A stretch of DNA of 64,000 nucleotides from Amycolatopsis solani (GCF_033441515.1 NZ_JAWQJT010000002.1:186001-250000), one strand, 5' to 3'. Positions 24,597 to 34,210 are shown, numbered from the stretch's first letter. Numbers and translations: made by a program. The notes: a model not told the origin generated them from the letters alone.

Positions 24597-25796
24597 GTGT
24601 CGCAGTCCCGGACGGCCAGGACAACCCCTTCGGGTAATGGTTTCCGGGGTGTGCTCGGTGCCGCGCTCCGCCTCGGCGGCGGGCAGCTGGCCGCGCAAGC
24701 GCTGACCGGGATCCAGCTCCTGCTGCTGGCCCGGCACACCGGCGCGGCCGCCTTCGGCGCGGCGACCGCGTGGTACGGCGTGGCCTCGGCGCTGGTTCCC
24801 TTGTGCGACTTCGGCGCGTCCGCCCGGCTGCTGCGTGACGGCGGCCGCCTGGGCGCCGTCCCGGCCGGCGTGGAACGGCTTCTCGTCGTGCGCAAGAGCG
24901 CGCTGCTGGCGGTGGTGGCCGTGCTCGCGGTGTTCGGGCTGCCGGTGGTGCTCGCCGCCGCGTACGGCGTCGTGCGGGCGGCGCTGCTGGTCGTCCAGGC
25001 GGGCCGGCAGCTGCGCGGCCGCGCCGGGGCGGCGGCCGGCCTGGTCATCGGCGAGCGGCTGGTGGCGCTCGGGGTGGGGGTGCCGCTGGTGGCGGCGGGC
25101 GTGCCCGCGGCGATCGCGCTGCTCGGCGGGCTCCTGACCGGGACGGTGGCGATGCTCGCGTGGTCGCTGTTCCGGGCACCGCCGAGCCGCGGCCCGGCGA
25201 CCGGCCCGCTGAGGTACGGCCTGCGGTTCGCGGGCGCCGGGGTGGCCGGGAACCTGGCGCTGCTGGACACGGTCGTCGTGTCCGCGGTGGCCGGGCCGGT
25301 CCAGGCGGGGTTCTACGCGCTGGGCGCGCGACTGCTGGGCCCGCTGCTGGTGCTGGTGACGGCGGCCGGCACGGCGGTGCTGCCCGCGCTGGCCGCGGGC
25401 GCCCCGGCGGCGTCGCGGGTGGTGCGGCTGGTCGGCGCGGCGTCGGTGGCGGCGTCGGCGGTGGTCTTCGTCGCGGCGGGGTGGCTCGTGCCGCTGGTGG
25501 CCGGGCCGGCGTTCACGGACGCGGTGCCCGCGGTGCGGTGGTACCTCGCGGCCCTGGTGGTCGTGGTCGTCGCGCAGCTGCTCGTGCTGGTCCGGCAGGC
25601 TCGCGGCGACGAAGTGGCGATGAGCGTGCTGCTGCCGGTGGGCGTGGCGTCCGGCCTGGCGGGGCTCGCGCTGGGCGCGCACGTCGGTGGCGCGGCGGGC
25701 GGGGCGGCCGGGTACGCGGCCGCCTGCGTGGTGGTGCTCGGCGCGCTGGTGTGGCGCCATCACCGCGCTCCCGCCGTGAGCACCTCCCCGGGCTGA
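24597..25796 (+). CDS. Polysaccharide flippase-like membrane protein
   Basis: 399 residues, mostly Leu/Val/Ala-rich helices, about 12 in number. N-terminal LGAALRLGGGQLAAQALTGIQLLLLARHTG with ATAWYGVASALVPLCDFGASA, then AAGTAVLPALAAGAP, is the pattern of MATE/MOP-type O-antigen and lipid II flippases. It would move lipid-linked oligosaccharide across the membrane. GTG 24597 is tentative, since no good ribosome binding site is visible; GTG 24651 is the alternative. It overlaps the convergent polymerase-like gene by 37 bp. Confidence 0.78.
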   Translation: MSQSRTARTTPSGNGFRGVLGAALRLGGGQLAAQALTGIQLLLLARHTGAAAFGAATAWYGVASALVPLCDFGASARLLRDGGRLGAVPAGVERLLVVRKSALLAVVAVLAVFGLPVVLAAAYGVVRAALLVVQAGRQLRGRAGAAAGLVIGERLVALGVGVPLVAAGVPAAIALLGGLLTGTVAMLAWSLFRAPPSRGPATGPLRYGLRFAGAGVAGNLALLDTVVVSAVAGPVQAGFYALGARLLGPLLVLVTAAGTAVLPALAAGAPAASRVVRLVGAASVAASAVVFVAAGWLVPLVAGPAFTDAVPAVRWYLAALVVVVVAQLLVLVRQARGDEVAMSVLLPVGVASGLAGLALGAHVGGAAGGAAGYAAACVVVLGALVWRHHRAPAVSTSPG

Positions 25797-27010
25797 ACCG
25801 GCTCTTCCCGGTGCGCCACCGACGTCAGGGCCAACGCCAGCGCCAGCGCGAGGTGCCCCCGGGTCGTGTCGCCGAGCGGGGAGAACCACACGTGCCAGAA
25901 CGCCACCAGCAGCACGTACACCTCCGCCACGCCGCCGCGGCGCAACGCCCGCGTGATGCCCCGCGCCAGCAGCACCAGCGCCAGCACCCAGAACGGCACA
26001 GCGAGCACCCCCGCGGTCGCCCACGCGCCCAGCAGGATCGAGTGCAGGTACAGCTGTGGTGGCTGGACCAGCGTCAAGCGGTCGTAGCCGTGGACCGGGT
26101 AGCGGTTCGCCGCCAGCCAGTCCAGCGCCGACGCCTTGACCTCCGGCGGCACCACCGCGCCCGGGCCCCAGCCGGTCACCGGGCTCGCCGCGATGCCGGC
26201 GAGCAGGAACACCGCGTCCTTGCGACCGCCCACCAGCAGCCCGAAGTCGCCCTCCTGGAAGCGGACCTTCTGCTGCTGCGCGGCACCCAGCTCGCCCTCG
26301 TTCGCCAGCGTCACGTACACCTGCTGCAGCACCAGCGCCCCGATGCCGACCGCGACGACCAGCGCGACGACCCGCGCGCGGCCCTTCCGGCGCCCGCCGA
26401 CCGGGGCGAGCACCGCCGCCAGCCCGGCCGCCACGGTCAGCACCGCCAGGCTGCGCGACCCGGTGCCCAGGTGCCCCGCGGCCAGCAGGACGAGCAGGAC
26501 CGGGACCGCGTAACGGCGGGTGCGCGGCCGAAGCCGTTCCGCGGCCAGGAGCACGAGCAGCGTCACGGCCTGGCCGGCGCCGAACTTCCACGGGTCGAGC
26601 GCCGCCACTTCCGGCGGTGTCACCAGCAGCCCGGCCAGCTGTCCCCACGCGAACCCCAGCAGCACCCGCCGTCGCAGCGCAGCGGGGTCGCCGTCGGACC
26701 GCAGCACCAGGCACAGCAGGCCGATCGTGACGACCAGCGTGCCCAGCGACGCGAACGCCCGCAGCACTTCACCGCCCGGCGCCGGGTGCAGCACGGTGCT
26801 CACCGTGAGCCCGGCCAGCCACAGCAGGCCGGTGCCCAGCACCGCCGGCCCGCGCCGCGCCTTCAGCAGCGCGAACACGCACGGCGGCGTCAGCAGGAGT
26901 GCGACGAGCTCCGTCACCGACAACCGGCCGCCCAGCGGCAGGTAGAGCCACAGCCCGAGGCCGGCGACCAGGGCCGGCAGGAGCCCGGTGCGGGTCAGCG
27001 GCCGATCCAC
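25760..27010 (-). CDS. O-antigen ligase/polymerase-like membrane protein
   Basis: 416 residues with about 10-12 hydrophobic helices and a long outer loop (residues about 235-330: QVYVTLANEGELGAAQQQKVRFQEGDFGLLVGGRKDAVFLL... GWGPGAV). The 'R..(W) ... G.GPG' pattern with HSILLG resembles the Wzy_C/O-antigen ligase superfamily. It is the best candidate for the polymerase that joins repeat units. GTG start inside the 3' end of the upstream acyltransferase gene (16 bp overlap). Confidence 0.72.
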   Translation of the reverse strand: MDRPLTRTGLLPALVAGLGLWLYLPLGGRLSVTELVALLLTPPCVFALLKARRGPAVLGTGLLWLAGLTVSTVLHPAPGGEVLRAFASLGTLVVTIGLLCLVLRSDGDPAALRRRVLLGFAWGQLAGLLVTPPEVAALDPWKFGAGQAVTLLVLLAAERLRPRTRRYAVPVLLVLLAAGHLGTGSRSLAVLTVAAGLAAVLAPVGGRRKGRARVVALVVAVGIGALVLQQVYVTLANEGELGAAQQQKVRFQEGDFGLLVGGRKDAVFLLAGIAASPVTGWGPGAVVPPEVKASALDWLAANRYPVHGYDRLTLVQPPQLYLHSILLGAWATAGVLAVPFWVLALVLLARGITRALRRGGVAEVYVLLVAFWHVWFSPLGDTTRGHLALALALALTSVAHREEPVQPGEVLTAGAR

Positions 27011-27663
27011 GCGCGCGTCCGGTGGAAGTACGCGCCGTCGATCTCGCGGATGGCCTTCGCCGGCACCCCGCCGAACAACGTGTTCGGCTCGTATTCGCGG
27101 TTCAGCGCGGTGACGCTGCCGGCCGCGAGCACCGCCCGCTCGGTCAGCCTGGTCCCGGCCATCACCACGCAGTTGGTGCTGACGAAGGCGTCTTCGGCGA
27201 GGCGGACCGCGACGGTGGTCTGCCGTCCCGTCTCGAGGTCGACGCTGTGGGACAGCACGGTGCTGCGGACGCCGCCGATCGTCGCGAACGGCGCGAGCAC
27301 GACCCCGCCGGAGACGTCGACGTAGTGGCGGTTGGTCAGCACGGCGTGCTCGCCCAGCCGCAGGGCGCCGTGGTCGCCGTCGCTGACGTCCCGCAGCGAC
27401 GGCGCGGTCGAGATCCAGTTGAACTGCCCGACGATGACGCCCTCGCCGAGGTCGAGCACGCGCAGCCCGCGGAAGGTGTTGCCCGAGCCGATCACGGTCC
27501 CGGCGCCGACCCGCACGGCCGTCGCGCCGCGGAACAGGCAGATCCCGATCCGGGCGGCGGGGTCGACGTCGTGGCCGAGCAGCCGCAACACCCGGTTCTT
27601 GCCGCGTCCGGGCGGCAGCAGCCACGCGGCCGTGCGGGCCAGGCTCGTCAACTGGTCGAACAC
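26995..27663 (-). CDS. Left-handed beta-helix acyltransferase
   Basis: 222 residues. Hexapeptide repeats through the middle (ARIGICLFRG, VRVGAGTVIGSGNTF, LGEGVIVGQFNWIST, VVLAPFATIGG, RLAEDAFVSTNCVVMAG) and the usual C-terminal FGGVPAKAIREID. Colanic-acid-type acetyltransferases have this form. GTG with AAGGTGG upstream. It overlaps both neighbours by about 16 bp, making an operon with the glycosyltransferases upstream. Confidence 0.8.
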   Translation of the reverse strand: MFDQLTSLARTAAWLLPPGRGKNRVLRLLGHDVDPAARIGICLFRGATAVRVGAGTVIGSGNTFRGLRVLDLGEGVIVGQFNWISTAPSLRDVSDGDHGALRLGEHAVLTNRHYVDVSGGVVLAPFATIGGVRSTVLSHSVDLETGRQTTVAVRLAEDAFVSTNCVVMAGTRLTERAVLAAGSVTALNREYEPNTLFGGVPAKAIREIDGAYFHRTRAWIGR

Positions 27664-28454
27664 CGGGAAACCACCTTCTGTCGCAGGGACGTGTAGCGGG
27701 CGCCGAACCGCAGCTTCGCGGTCGCGACGCCCGCCGCGTGCCAGGCCGTGCCGGCCAGTGCGCGGACGGCGTCGGGCGCGGTGCGGCAGCCGCGCCACCG
27801 CACCCGGGCGCCCTCGGTGAAGAAGCGGCGGCCGAGCCCGCCGGACTTGCTGGCGTCGTGGTAGCGCAGCGCGGCGAGCGGCGCCGGCACGACGACCTGG
27901 TCGGCGTCGGCCAGCCGCAGCATCAGGTCGAAGTCCATGACGTAGTGCAGGTCGGCTGCGAACCCGCCGCGGGAGTGCAGGAACTGGCGGTCGACGGCCA
28001 GCGCGCCCGAGAACGCGTAGCAGCCGCGTAGGAGCAGTTGTCCGCGGTCGAGCCGTTCGGCCGGGCTCTCGCGCAGCAGGCCGCCGTCGCCGTCGACGAG
28101 CTGCCAGCCGCCGACGGCCACCTCGGTCCGCGGCTCGACGGCGGCGCGCACCGCGTCCAGGGCACCGGGCAGCAGCAGGTCGTCGGCGTTGGCCCACAGG
28201 ATGAAGTCGCCGCGGGCCCGGTCCAGCGCGCGGTTCAGCGCGTCGGACTGGCCCTCGTCACGCTCGTGGACCACGCGCAGCCGCGGGTCTCCGGCGGCCA
28301 GCCGGTCCAGGAGCTCGGCCGAGCCGTCGGCCGACCGGGCGTCCTGCACGACCAGCTCGTCGTCGCGGCCGAGCTGGCCCAGCACCGAGTCCAGGGCCGG
28401 GGCGAGGTGGTGCCCGGCGTCGAGGCAGGGCATGAGGACGCTCAGGCGGACCAT
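27648..28454 (-). CDS. Family 2 glycosyltransferase (GT-A)
   Basis: 268 residues. [25 protein letters not shown] opens the GT2 fold; DELVVQDARSADGSAELLD, EGQSDALNRALDRARGDFILWANADD (D-x-D-like metal site ANADD) and YVMDFDLMLRLAD follow. It adds one sugar to the lipid-linked repeat unit on the cytoplasmic face; donor and acceptor are unknown. Its first 16 codons also occur, slightly changed, in the scar at 28442-28612. Confidence 0.87.
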   Translation of the reverse strand: MVRLSVLMPCLDAGHHLAPALDSVLGQLGRDDELVVQDARSADGSAELLDRLAAGDPRLRVVHERDEGQSDALNRALDRARGDFILWANADDLLLPGALDAVRAAVEPRTEVAVGGWQLVDGDGGLLRESPAERLDRGQLLLRGCYAFSGALAVDRQFLHSRGGFAADLHYVMDFDLMLRLADADQVVVPAPLAALRYHDASKSGGLGRRFFTEGARVRWRGCRTAPDAVRALAGTAWHAAGVATAKLRFGARYTSLRQKVVSRCSTS

Positions 28455-28612
28455 CGTGCGAGCACCTCTTTCACCAGTTGCTGGTAGCGGCCGGACGCGC
28501 CGATGGCCCGGCGTCTGCGGTCGTCGGCGAGTTGGCCTGGCAATGCGTCGAGGGCCGGGGCGAGGTGGTGTCCGGGGTCGAGGCAGGGCATGAGGACGCT
28601 CAGGCGGACCAT
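28442..28612 (-). pseudogene. Recombination scar: GT2 start fused to GT4 end
   Basis: 56-residue frame. Its N-terminus, [20 protein letters not shown], repeats the start of the GT2 gene. It then switches to ADDRRRRAIGAS.. and [14 protein letters not shown], which repeats the C-terminus of the GT4 gene upstream. The flanking DNA is nearly identical at 28430-28490 and 28590-28650 (only one change in the first 60 bases). It looks like the collapsed remains of an extra GT2-GT4 copy, after tandem duplication and internal deletion. Not expected to make a working enzyme. Confidence 0.8.
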
Positions 28613-29754
28613 CGTGCGAGTACCTCTTTCACCAGTTGCTGGTAGCGGTCGCCGATCCGGGTGTCGTCGAGTTCGCGGCGGGCCCACGCGCGGCCGGCCG
28701 CGCCGATGGTCTGGCGTCTGCGGTCGTCGGCGAGCAGGTCGCGCAGGGCTTTCCCGGCCGCCGCCGGGTCGCGCCTGGTCACCACCGCGGCGCCTTCCGG
28801 TGCCAGGTCGTCGCCGAGGTAGACCTCGTCGCTGACCAGGACCGCGACTCCGGCCGCGAGCGCTTCGGCGACCGCGACGCCGAAGTTCTCGTTGTCGCTC
28901 AGCAGCGCGAAGACGTCGGCGGCGGCGAGCAGGTCGCGACGGCGGGCCGCGTCGGCCCAGCCGGTGAACACGACCCGGCCGGGCCCGGTCCGGCGGGCCG
29001 CGGCGAGCCGCAGCTCCTGGTCGAGGCGGTCGTCGCCGGCGCCGGCGACGACCAGCACGTCCCCGGGACCCGCCGCCCGCCCGAAGGCGTCGAGCAGCAG
29101 GGGCAGGCCCTTCTTCTCGTCGATCCGGCCGAGGAACAGCACGATCCGCCCGCCGTCGGGCAGCCCGCAGGCGCGGCGCGCGACCGAGCGCGGATCGGGG
29201 GCCGCCGCGGGGACGGGCAGCGGCAGCACGGTGCGGCGCGGGTCGGCACCGAAGCCGACCAGCCGGTCGGCTTCGCGCGCGGTGGTGCAGACGACCGCGG
29301 CCGCCCCGGCGAGGGTCTCGCGCCACAACGGCGCGAGCCGCCGTTTCGCCCAGGCGTGCTTGCGCAGGTCGTAGGGATCGAGACTGCCGTGCGGCCACAG
29401 CAGGTACGGCACGGCGTACTGGCGCGCGGTCCGGCCGCACAGCTGCGCGGTGAGGTCGAACACCCCGTGCACGGCGACGAGGTCGTGCTGCGGCACCAGC
29501 CGGTCCAAGGTGGACTTGAGCCGGACCGAACCGTGGAAGCGGCCGGCGAACCGGCCGGGCGGCACGAGTTCGAGGTCGAACCAGAGCGGCAGGTCCCGCA
29601 GGATCCGGCCACCCTCTTCCGGGCGGTGCACGGTGACGAGCGTGGCGTCGTGCCGCAACCGGGCCTCGAGCTCGCCCAGGGCGGCGACGGCGGCCGCGAC
29701 CCCACCGTAGCTGTCCCCGACACTCGCGACGGCGTGCAGCACGCGCAGCGTCAT
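28600..29754 (-). CDS. Family 4 glycosyltransferase (GT-B)
   Basis: 384 residues. N-terminal [22 protein letters not shown] acceptor domain, [14 protein letters not shown] and [21 protein letters not shown]. The donor domain has [21 protein letters not shown] and the E-x7-E element in [23 protein letters not shown]. The [13 protein letters not shown]-type motif is typical of GT4 enzymes in colanic-acid-like clusters (WcaK/WcaC group). The start codon overlaps the gmd stop (ATGA), so it follows GDP-sugar supply directly; a GDP-sugar donor is plausible. Confidence 0.87.
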   Translation of the reverse strand: MTLRVLHAVASVGDSYGGVAAAVAALGELEARLRHDATLVTVHRPEEGGRILRDLPLWFDLELVPPGRFAGRFHGSVRLKSTLDRLVPQHDLVAVHGVFDLTAQLCGRTARQYAVPYLLWPHGSLDPYDLRKHAWAKRRLAPLWRETLAGAAAVVCTTAREADRLVGFGADPRRTVLPLPVPAAAPDPRSVARRACGLPDGGRIVLFLGRIDEKKGLPLLLDAFGRAAGPGDVLVVAGAGDDRLDQELRLAAARRTGPGRVVFTGWADAARRRDLLAAADVFALLSDNENFGVAVAEALAAGVAVLVSDEVYLGDDLAPEGAAVVTRRDPAAAGKALRDLLADDRRRQTIGAAGRAWARRELDDTRIGDRYQQLVKEVLARWSA

Positions 29755-30872
29755 CGAGCGCCCTGCCACGCGCTGTCCGGCGGTTTCGCTTGGGGTGACG
29801 CGCTTCGGGACGACGGCGCGGCGTGCGCCGGGCCGTCGACAGGCTGGGCCTGCCGCGCGGTGTCGTGCACGGCCGTCCGTGGGCGGGGCGCTCCGGGCTC
29901 CAGCACTTCGGCGAGGTCGGCGTCGACCATCAGCCGGGCCAGTTCGGGGGCGTGGACGCGGGCTCGCCAGCCGAGTTCGCGCTCGGCCTTCGCCGGGTCG
30001 CCGATCAGCGCGGGGACCTCGACCGGGCGCAGGTAGCGGTCGTCGAAGCGGACGTGGTCGTGCCAGTCGAGGCCCGCGTGCGTGAACGCGTGCTCGAGGA
30101 ACTCCCGGACCGTGCAAGGTTTCCCGGTCGCGACGACGTAGTCGTCCGGCCGGTCCTGCTGCAGCATCAGCCACATCGCCTCGACGTACTCGGGAGCGTA
30201 CCCCCAGTCCCTTGTGGCGTCGAGGTTCCCCAGGTGCAGGACGTCCTGCTTGCCTGCGCGGATCAGCGCCGCGGCGCGGGTGATCTTGCGCGTCACGAAC
30301 GTTTCGCCGCGGCGCGGGCTCTCGTGGTTGAAGAGGATCCCGTTCACGGCGAACATGCCATAACCTTCGCGATAGTTGCGGGTCACCCAATAGGCGTAGG
30401 TTTTGGCCGCCGCATAAGGCGACTGCGGGCGCAACGGCGATTCCTCGTTCTGCGGCGGTGGTGTTTCGCCGAACATTTCCGAACTGGACGCCTGGTAGAA
30501 CCGGCACGGAAGATCCACCATTCGGATGGTTTCGAGAAGCCTCGTCGTGCCGAGGCCGGTCGTGTCGCCGGTGAACACCGGTTCGTCGAAACTCACCCGC
30601 ACGTGGCTCTGCGCGGCGAGGTGGTAGACCTCGTCCGGAGCAATGCCGGCCAGCAGATTGGCCAGGCGGCAACCGTCCGTGAGGTCGCCGTAGTGCAGGA
30701 TCAACCGGCCGGGGTCACGCACCGGGTCCCGGTAGAGGTGGTCGATGCGGGTCGTCGTGAATGTGCTCGCGCGGCGGATGATTCCGTGGACTTCGTACCC
30801 TTTGGCGAGCAGGAGCTCGGTGAGGTAACTTCCGTCCTGTCCGGTTATCCCGGTGATCAGAGCGGTTTGCAT
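29751..30872 (-). CDS. gmd: GDP-mannose 4,6-dehydratase
   Basis: Converts GDP-D-mannose to GDP-4-keto-6-deoxy-mannose, the committed step to GDP-L-fucose and related deoxyhexoses. 373 residues. NADP-binding [15 protein letters not shown], then [30 protein letters not shown] (active-site Ser/Thr and Glu), [12 protein letters not shown] (Y-x-x-x-K) and [16 protein letters not shown], all diagnostic. The last about 45 residues are a Pro/Ala/Ser-rich extension beyond the usual end. It diverges from the GDP-fucose synthase gene with 138 bp between. Confidence 0.95.
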   Translation of the reverse strand: MQTALITGITGQDGSYLTELLLAKGYEVHGIIRRASTFTTTRIDHLYRDPVRDPGRLILHYGDLTDGCRLANLLAGIAPDEVYHLAAQSHVRVSFDEPVFTGDTTGLGTTRLLETIRMVDLPCRFYQASSSEMFGETPPPQNEESPLRPQSPYAAAKTYAYWVTRNYREGYGMFAVNGILFNHESPRRGETFVTRKITRAAALIRAGKQDVLHLGNLDATRDWGYAPEYVEAMWLMLQQDRPDDYVVATGKPCTVREFLEHAFTHAGLDWHDHVRFDDRYLRPVEVPALIGDPAKAERELGWRARVHAPELARLMVDADLAEVLEPGAPRPRTAVHDTARQAQPVDGPAHAAPSSRSASPQAKPPDSAWQGAR

Positions 30873-31010
30873 CGCGGTACTCCCGGAAAGTGCGATCCGT
30901 CGGCGTCCGATGGGCTCGTTCCATCATTGGCCCGCACGACAGCACCGGCGACTCGTGCACGGAAACGTTCACACCAAAGCGTTGTTCTGCCCGACCGAGG
31001 AGTGAGGCCG

Positions 31011-31961
31011 ATGCGCCGAGTGTTGACCAGGACCACACCGGTTTACGTGGCGGGCCACACCGGGCTGGCCGGCTCCGCGTGCCTGCGGCTGCTGCGGCGC
31101 CGGGGGTTCTCGCGGCTGATCACGGCCACGTCGGCCGAGCTCGACCTCCGGGACCGCGCCGCCACAAAGGAATTCCTGGGCCGCCACCGGCCGGAGGTCG
31201 TGGTCGCCGCCGCCGCGCGGGTCGGCGGGATCGCCGCGAACGCCGCCGCGCCCGCCGAATTCCTCAGCGACAACCTGCGCATCCAGCTGTCCCTTTTGGA
31301 CGCCGCGCGCGAACTGCGGTTGCCGCGGCTGCTGTTCCTCGGGTCGTCGTGCGTCTACCCGCGCGACTGCCCGCAGCCGATCCGCGAGTCGGCGCTGCTC
31401 AGCGGGCCGCTCGAGCCGACCAACGAGGCGTACGCGATCGCCAAGATCGCCGGTCTGGTCCACGTGCGGTCGGTGCGCCGCGAGGACGGCCTGCCGTGGA
31501 TCTCGGCCATGCCGACCAACCTCTACGGACCCGGCGACCGCTTCGACGCCGAACGCGCGCACGTCCTGCCCGCCCTGCTGCGCAAGTTCCACGAAGCCGT
31601 CCGCACCGGCGCGGACACCGTCGAAGTGTGGGGGACCGGGCGCCCCCGGCGGGAGTTCCTGCACGCCGACGACCTCGCGGCGGCCTGCCTGGCTCTGCTG
31701 CAGCACTACGACGACGACGAACCGGTCAACGTCGGCACGGGCGAGGACATCGCCATCGCCGGCTTGGCGCGGCTGATCGCCGAGACGACCGGGTTCACCG
31801 GCGAAGTCCGGTTCGACCCGTCCCGGCCGGACGGGACGCCCCGCAAGCTGCTCGACGTCGGCCGGGTGAGAGCGCTCGGCTGGCGGCCCGCGATCGGGCT
31901 GCGGGAAGGCCTGGCCAGTACCTACGACTGGTTCGTGCGGCACCAGGAGGTGGTGGTCTGA
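31011..31961 (+). CDS. fcl: GDP-L-fucose synthase
   Basis: Epimerase-reductase that makes GDP-L-fucose from the Gmd product using NADPH. 316 residues. VYVAGHTGLAGSACLRLL, AAARVGGIAANAAAPAEFL, LGSSCVYPRDCPQPI, YAIAKIAG (Y-x-x-x-K) and PTNLYGPGDRFD are its signatures; GWRPAIGLREGL closes the protein. The N-terminus is about 10 residues longer than usual (RRVLTRTTP). GAGGAG lies 10 bp upstream of ATG. The next glycosyltransferase overlaps its stop (TGATG). Confidence 0.95.
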   Translation: MRRVLTRTTPVYVAGHTGLAGSACLRLLRRRGFSRLITATSAELDLRDRAATKEFLGRHRPEVVVAAAARVGGIAANAAAPAEFLSDNLRIQLSLLDAARELRLPRLLFLGSSCVYPRDCPQPIRESALLSGPLEPTNEAYAIAKIAGLVHVRSVRREDGLPWISAMPTNLYGPGDRFDAERAHVLPALLRKFHEAVRTGADTVEVWGTGRPRREFLHADDLAAACLALLQHYDDDEPVNVGTGEDIAIAGLARLIAETTGFTGEVRFDPSRPDGTPRKLLDVGRVRALGWRPAIGLREGLASTYDWFVRHQEVVV

Positions 31962-33175
31962 TGCGGATCCTCGTCGTCGGTCTCAACTACGCACCCGAAC
32001 ACGCCGGGATCGCGCCCTACACGACCGGCGCGGCGCGGGCCCTCGCCGGCGCCGGGCACGACGTCCGCGTGTTCGCCGGGTTCCCGTACTACCCGCAGTG
32101 GCGCACCGCCGCCGGTTACCGCGGGCTGGTCCGCCACGAGGCCGACGGGCCGGTCCGGCTGACCCGGCTGCGCCACTACGTCCCCGGCGACTCGACCGGC
32201 GTCGGCCGGATCGTCCACGAAGGATCGTTCGCCGCGCACGCGTGGCTGCGGGCGCGGGGGCTGCGCGACGTCGACGTGGTGCTCGGGATCAGTCCCTCGC
32301 TGCTGTCCCTGGTGACCGCGCGGCGCCTGGCCGCGGCCGCGGGAGCCGCGTTCGGTGTCGTCGTGCAGGACCTCTACACGTCGGCGCCGGCGGAGCTGGG
32401 CACGCCCGGCGGCACGCACGTGGGCCGGCTGGAAGGTGCGCTGCTGCGCGCCGCCGACGGGGTCGTCGCGGTGCACGAGAGCTTCGCCGGCGTGCTCCGG
32501 AGCCGGCACGGCGTGGCGGCCGACCGGATCACCGTCATCCGCAACTGGACGCACACCGGGGACCCGGTCGACGAGCCGTGGCCGGAGGAGCACCCGTGGC
32601 CCACCGGGCGCGGCCCGGTGGTGCTGCACGCCGGCAACATGGGCGCCAAGCAGGGGCTGGAGAACGTCGTCGCGGCCGCGCGGCTGGCCGACGAGCGCGG
32701 CGAGGACGTGCGGTTCATGCTCGTCGGCGACGGCTCCCAGCGCGGTGAGCTGTGCCGGCTGGCGACCGGGGTGCGGCGCGCGTCCGTGCTGCCGCCGGTG
32801 CCCGAGCGGTACTTCCCCGGCATGCTCGCCGCGGCGGACGTGCTGGTGGTCAACGAACGTCCCGGTCTGCGCTCGATGTGCGTCCCGAGCAAGCTGACGT
32901 CGTACTTCGCCGCCGGGCGGCCGGTGCTGGCCGCGACCGAACCGGACAGCCCCGCCGGCGTCGAACTCGCGGCGGCGGGCGCCGGCGTCCGCGTCGCGCC
33001 GGGCGATCCCGAAGCCCTCCTGGCGGGTGCGCTGTCGCTGGGCCGCGACCGCGACCGGGCGGACCGGCTCGGCGAGAACGGCCGCAGGTACGCGAAGGCG
33101 GTGCTCGGCGCGGACGAGGCCGCCCGCCGCTACCGGGACTGGGTAGCGGGTCTCGGCGCGCGGAGCGCGGCGTGA
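31961..33175 (+). CDS. Family 4 glycosyltransferase, WcaI-like
   Basis: 404 residues. RILVVGLNYAPEHAGIAPYTTGAARAL and FAGFPYYPQWRTAAGYRG are the start of WcaI-type (colanic acid) fucosyltransferase-like GT4 proteins; HAGNMGAKQGLENVVAAARL and ERPGLRSMCVPSKLTSYFAAGRPVLA form the donor site. Translation is coupled to fcl by TGATG, so a GDP-fucose donor is a reasonable guess. The next gene's GTG lies within its last codons. Confidence 0.87.
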   Translation: MRILVVGLNYAPEHAGIAPYTTGAARALAGAGHDVRVFAGFPYYPQWRTAAGYRGLVRHEADGPVRLTRLRHYVPGDSTGVGRIVHEGSFAAHAWLRARGLRDVDVVLGISPSLLSLVTARRLAAAAGAAFGVVVQDLYTSAPAELGTPGGTHVGRLEGALLRAADGVVAVHESFAGVLRSRHGVAADRITVIRNWTHTGDPVDEPWPEEHPWPTGRGPVVLHAGNMGAKQGLENVVAAARLADERGEDVRFMLVGDGSQRGELCRLATGVRRASVLPPVPERYFPGMLAAADVLVVNERPGLRSMCVPSKLTSYFAAGRPVLAATEPDSPAGVELAAAGAGVRVAPGDPEALLAGALSLGRDRDRADRLGENGRRYAKAVLGADEAARRYRDWVAGLGARSAA

Positions 33176-33681
33176 GCGCCGTGCTGGTCGTGTGCACGGC
33201 CAACGTCTTCCGGTCGCCGCTCGTCGCCGGCCTGCTGACCGCCCGGATCTCGGGCAGCACGTTCACGAGCGCGGGCCTGCGCGCCCGTCCCGGCGAACCG
33301 ATGGCGGCCCCGGCCCGCACCGCACTCGGCCTCGACGGCTTCCGCTCCCGGCAGCTCACCGCGGACCTGGTCGACGCGGCCGACGCCGTGATCACGATGA
33401 CCTGGGCCGAACTGTCCGAAACGGCACGGCTTTCCCCGCGCGCGCTGCCGAAGGCTGTGACACTCGGCGAGCTCGCCCGGGCCGCGGCAGCCCGCGCGTC
33501 GGGCGGGTTCGCCACACTGGTCGCGGACGCGGTGCGCGATCGGGGCTTGGCCCACGTCGAGGAGGTACCGGACCCCCGCGACGCGAACGCCCGCCGGCTC
33601 GAGGACACGACGGCCCGGATCACGCGCTTGGTCGACGTCGTCGCGGAGACGGTGACGGCGGACGCCGCGGGTGCCCGGTGA
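33172..33681 (+). CDS. Low-molecular-weight protein tyrosine phosphatase
   Basis: 169 residues. P-loop VCTANVFRSPL gives C-x5-R-S at the N-terminus; the general-acid motif is EVPDPRD near residue 130. Wzb-type phosphatases dephosphorylate the tyrosine-rich tail of BY-kinases and so control capsule assembly. The BY-kinase encoded at 36906-38327 is the expected substrate. The Asn of 'NxCRSP' is kept as N-V-F-R-S-P but Cys is replaced by Phe beside the Arg. GTG start overlaps the previous gene. Confidence 0.86.
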   Translation: MSAVLVVCTANVFRSPLVAGLLTARISGSTFTSAGLRARPGEPMAAPARTALGLDGFRSRQLTADLVDAADAVITMTWAELSETARLSPRALPKAVTLGELARAAAARASGGFATLVADAVRDRGLAHVEEVPDPRDANARRLEDTTARITRLVDVVAETVTADAAGAR

Positions 33682-33747
33682 CGCGCCGCGCGGCTCGTGA
33701 CGGGGCGTGGCCGGGCGGCGGGGCACGGCGGTTCCGCGGCGGGGACC

Positions 33748-34203
33748 ACCGGTCGGGGCCTCGCGGCAGGGAGGGGCCGGCTGGTGCGGTGCGGCCGACC
33801 GGAGTCCGTCCGCGGGCCGGAGGGCCGACGCGGCTGGCCGGGTTTCCCCGGCTTGGTGGCGGGTGGGTGCGGCGGTTCTCCGTGGTGCCGGCCCGGCCCG
33901 GAGAACGGCTTGGCCGCGAGGATCGCCGGTCGGGGCCTCGCGGCCGGGAGGGGCCGGTTGGTGCGGTGCGGCTGACCGGAGTCCGTCCGCGGACCGGCGC
34001 GCCGACGCGGCCGGCCGGGTTTCCCCGGCTTGGTGGCGGGTGGGTGCGGCGGTTCTCCGTGGTGCCGGCCCGGCCCGGAGAACGGCCTGGCCGCGAGGAT
34101 CGCCGGAGAGCCGCTCGCGGCCGGGAGGGGCCGGGCGATGCGGTGCGGTCGGCCGGGGGCGGCGCGTGGGCGCGGCCGACCGATGCACTGCTCGGCGTCG
34201 AGG
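33748..34203. repeat. Tandem array of 177 bp units
   Basis: GGTCGGGGCCTCGCGG begins at 33751 and again at 33928, and the equivalent GATCGCCGG blocks begin at 33921 and 34098: a period of 177 bp over about two and a half units. The first two units are nearly identical across GGGTTTCCCCGGCTTGGTGG and GCGGTTCTCCGTGGTGCCGG; the third diverges after 34108. It fills the 529 bp gap between the phosphatase gene and a small membrane protein gene and codes for nothing recognisable. Confidence 0.82.
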
Positions 34204-34210
34204 ACCACCG

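Noticed and set aside
26769..26951. Short frames inside the polymerase-like and other membrane protein genes
   Set aside because: They are shadows in alternative frames of strongly hydrophobic, well-supported genes.
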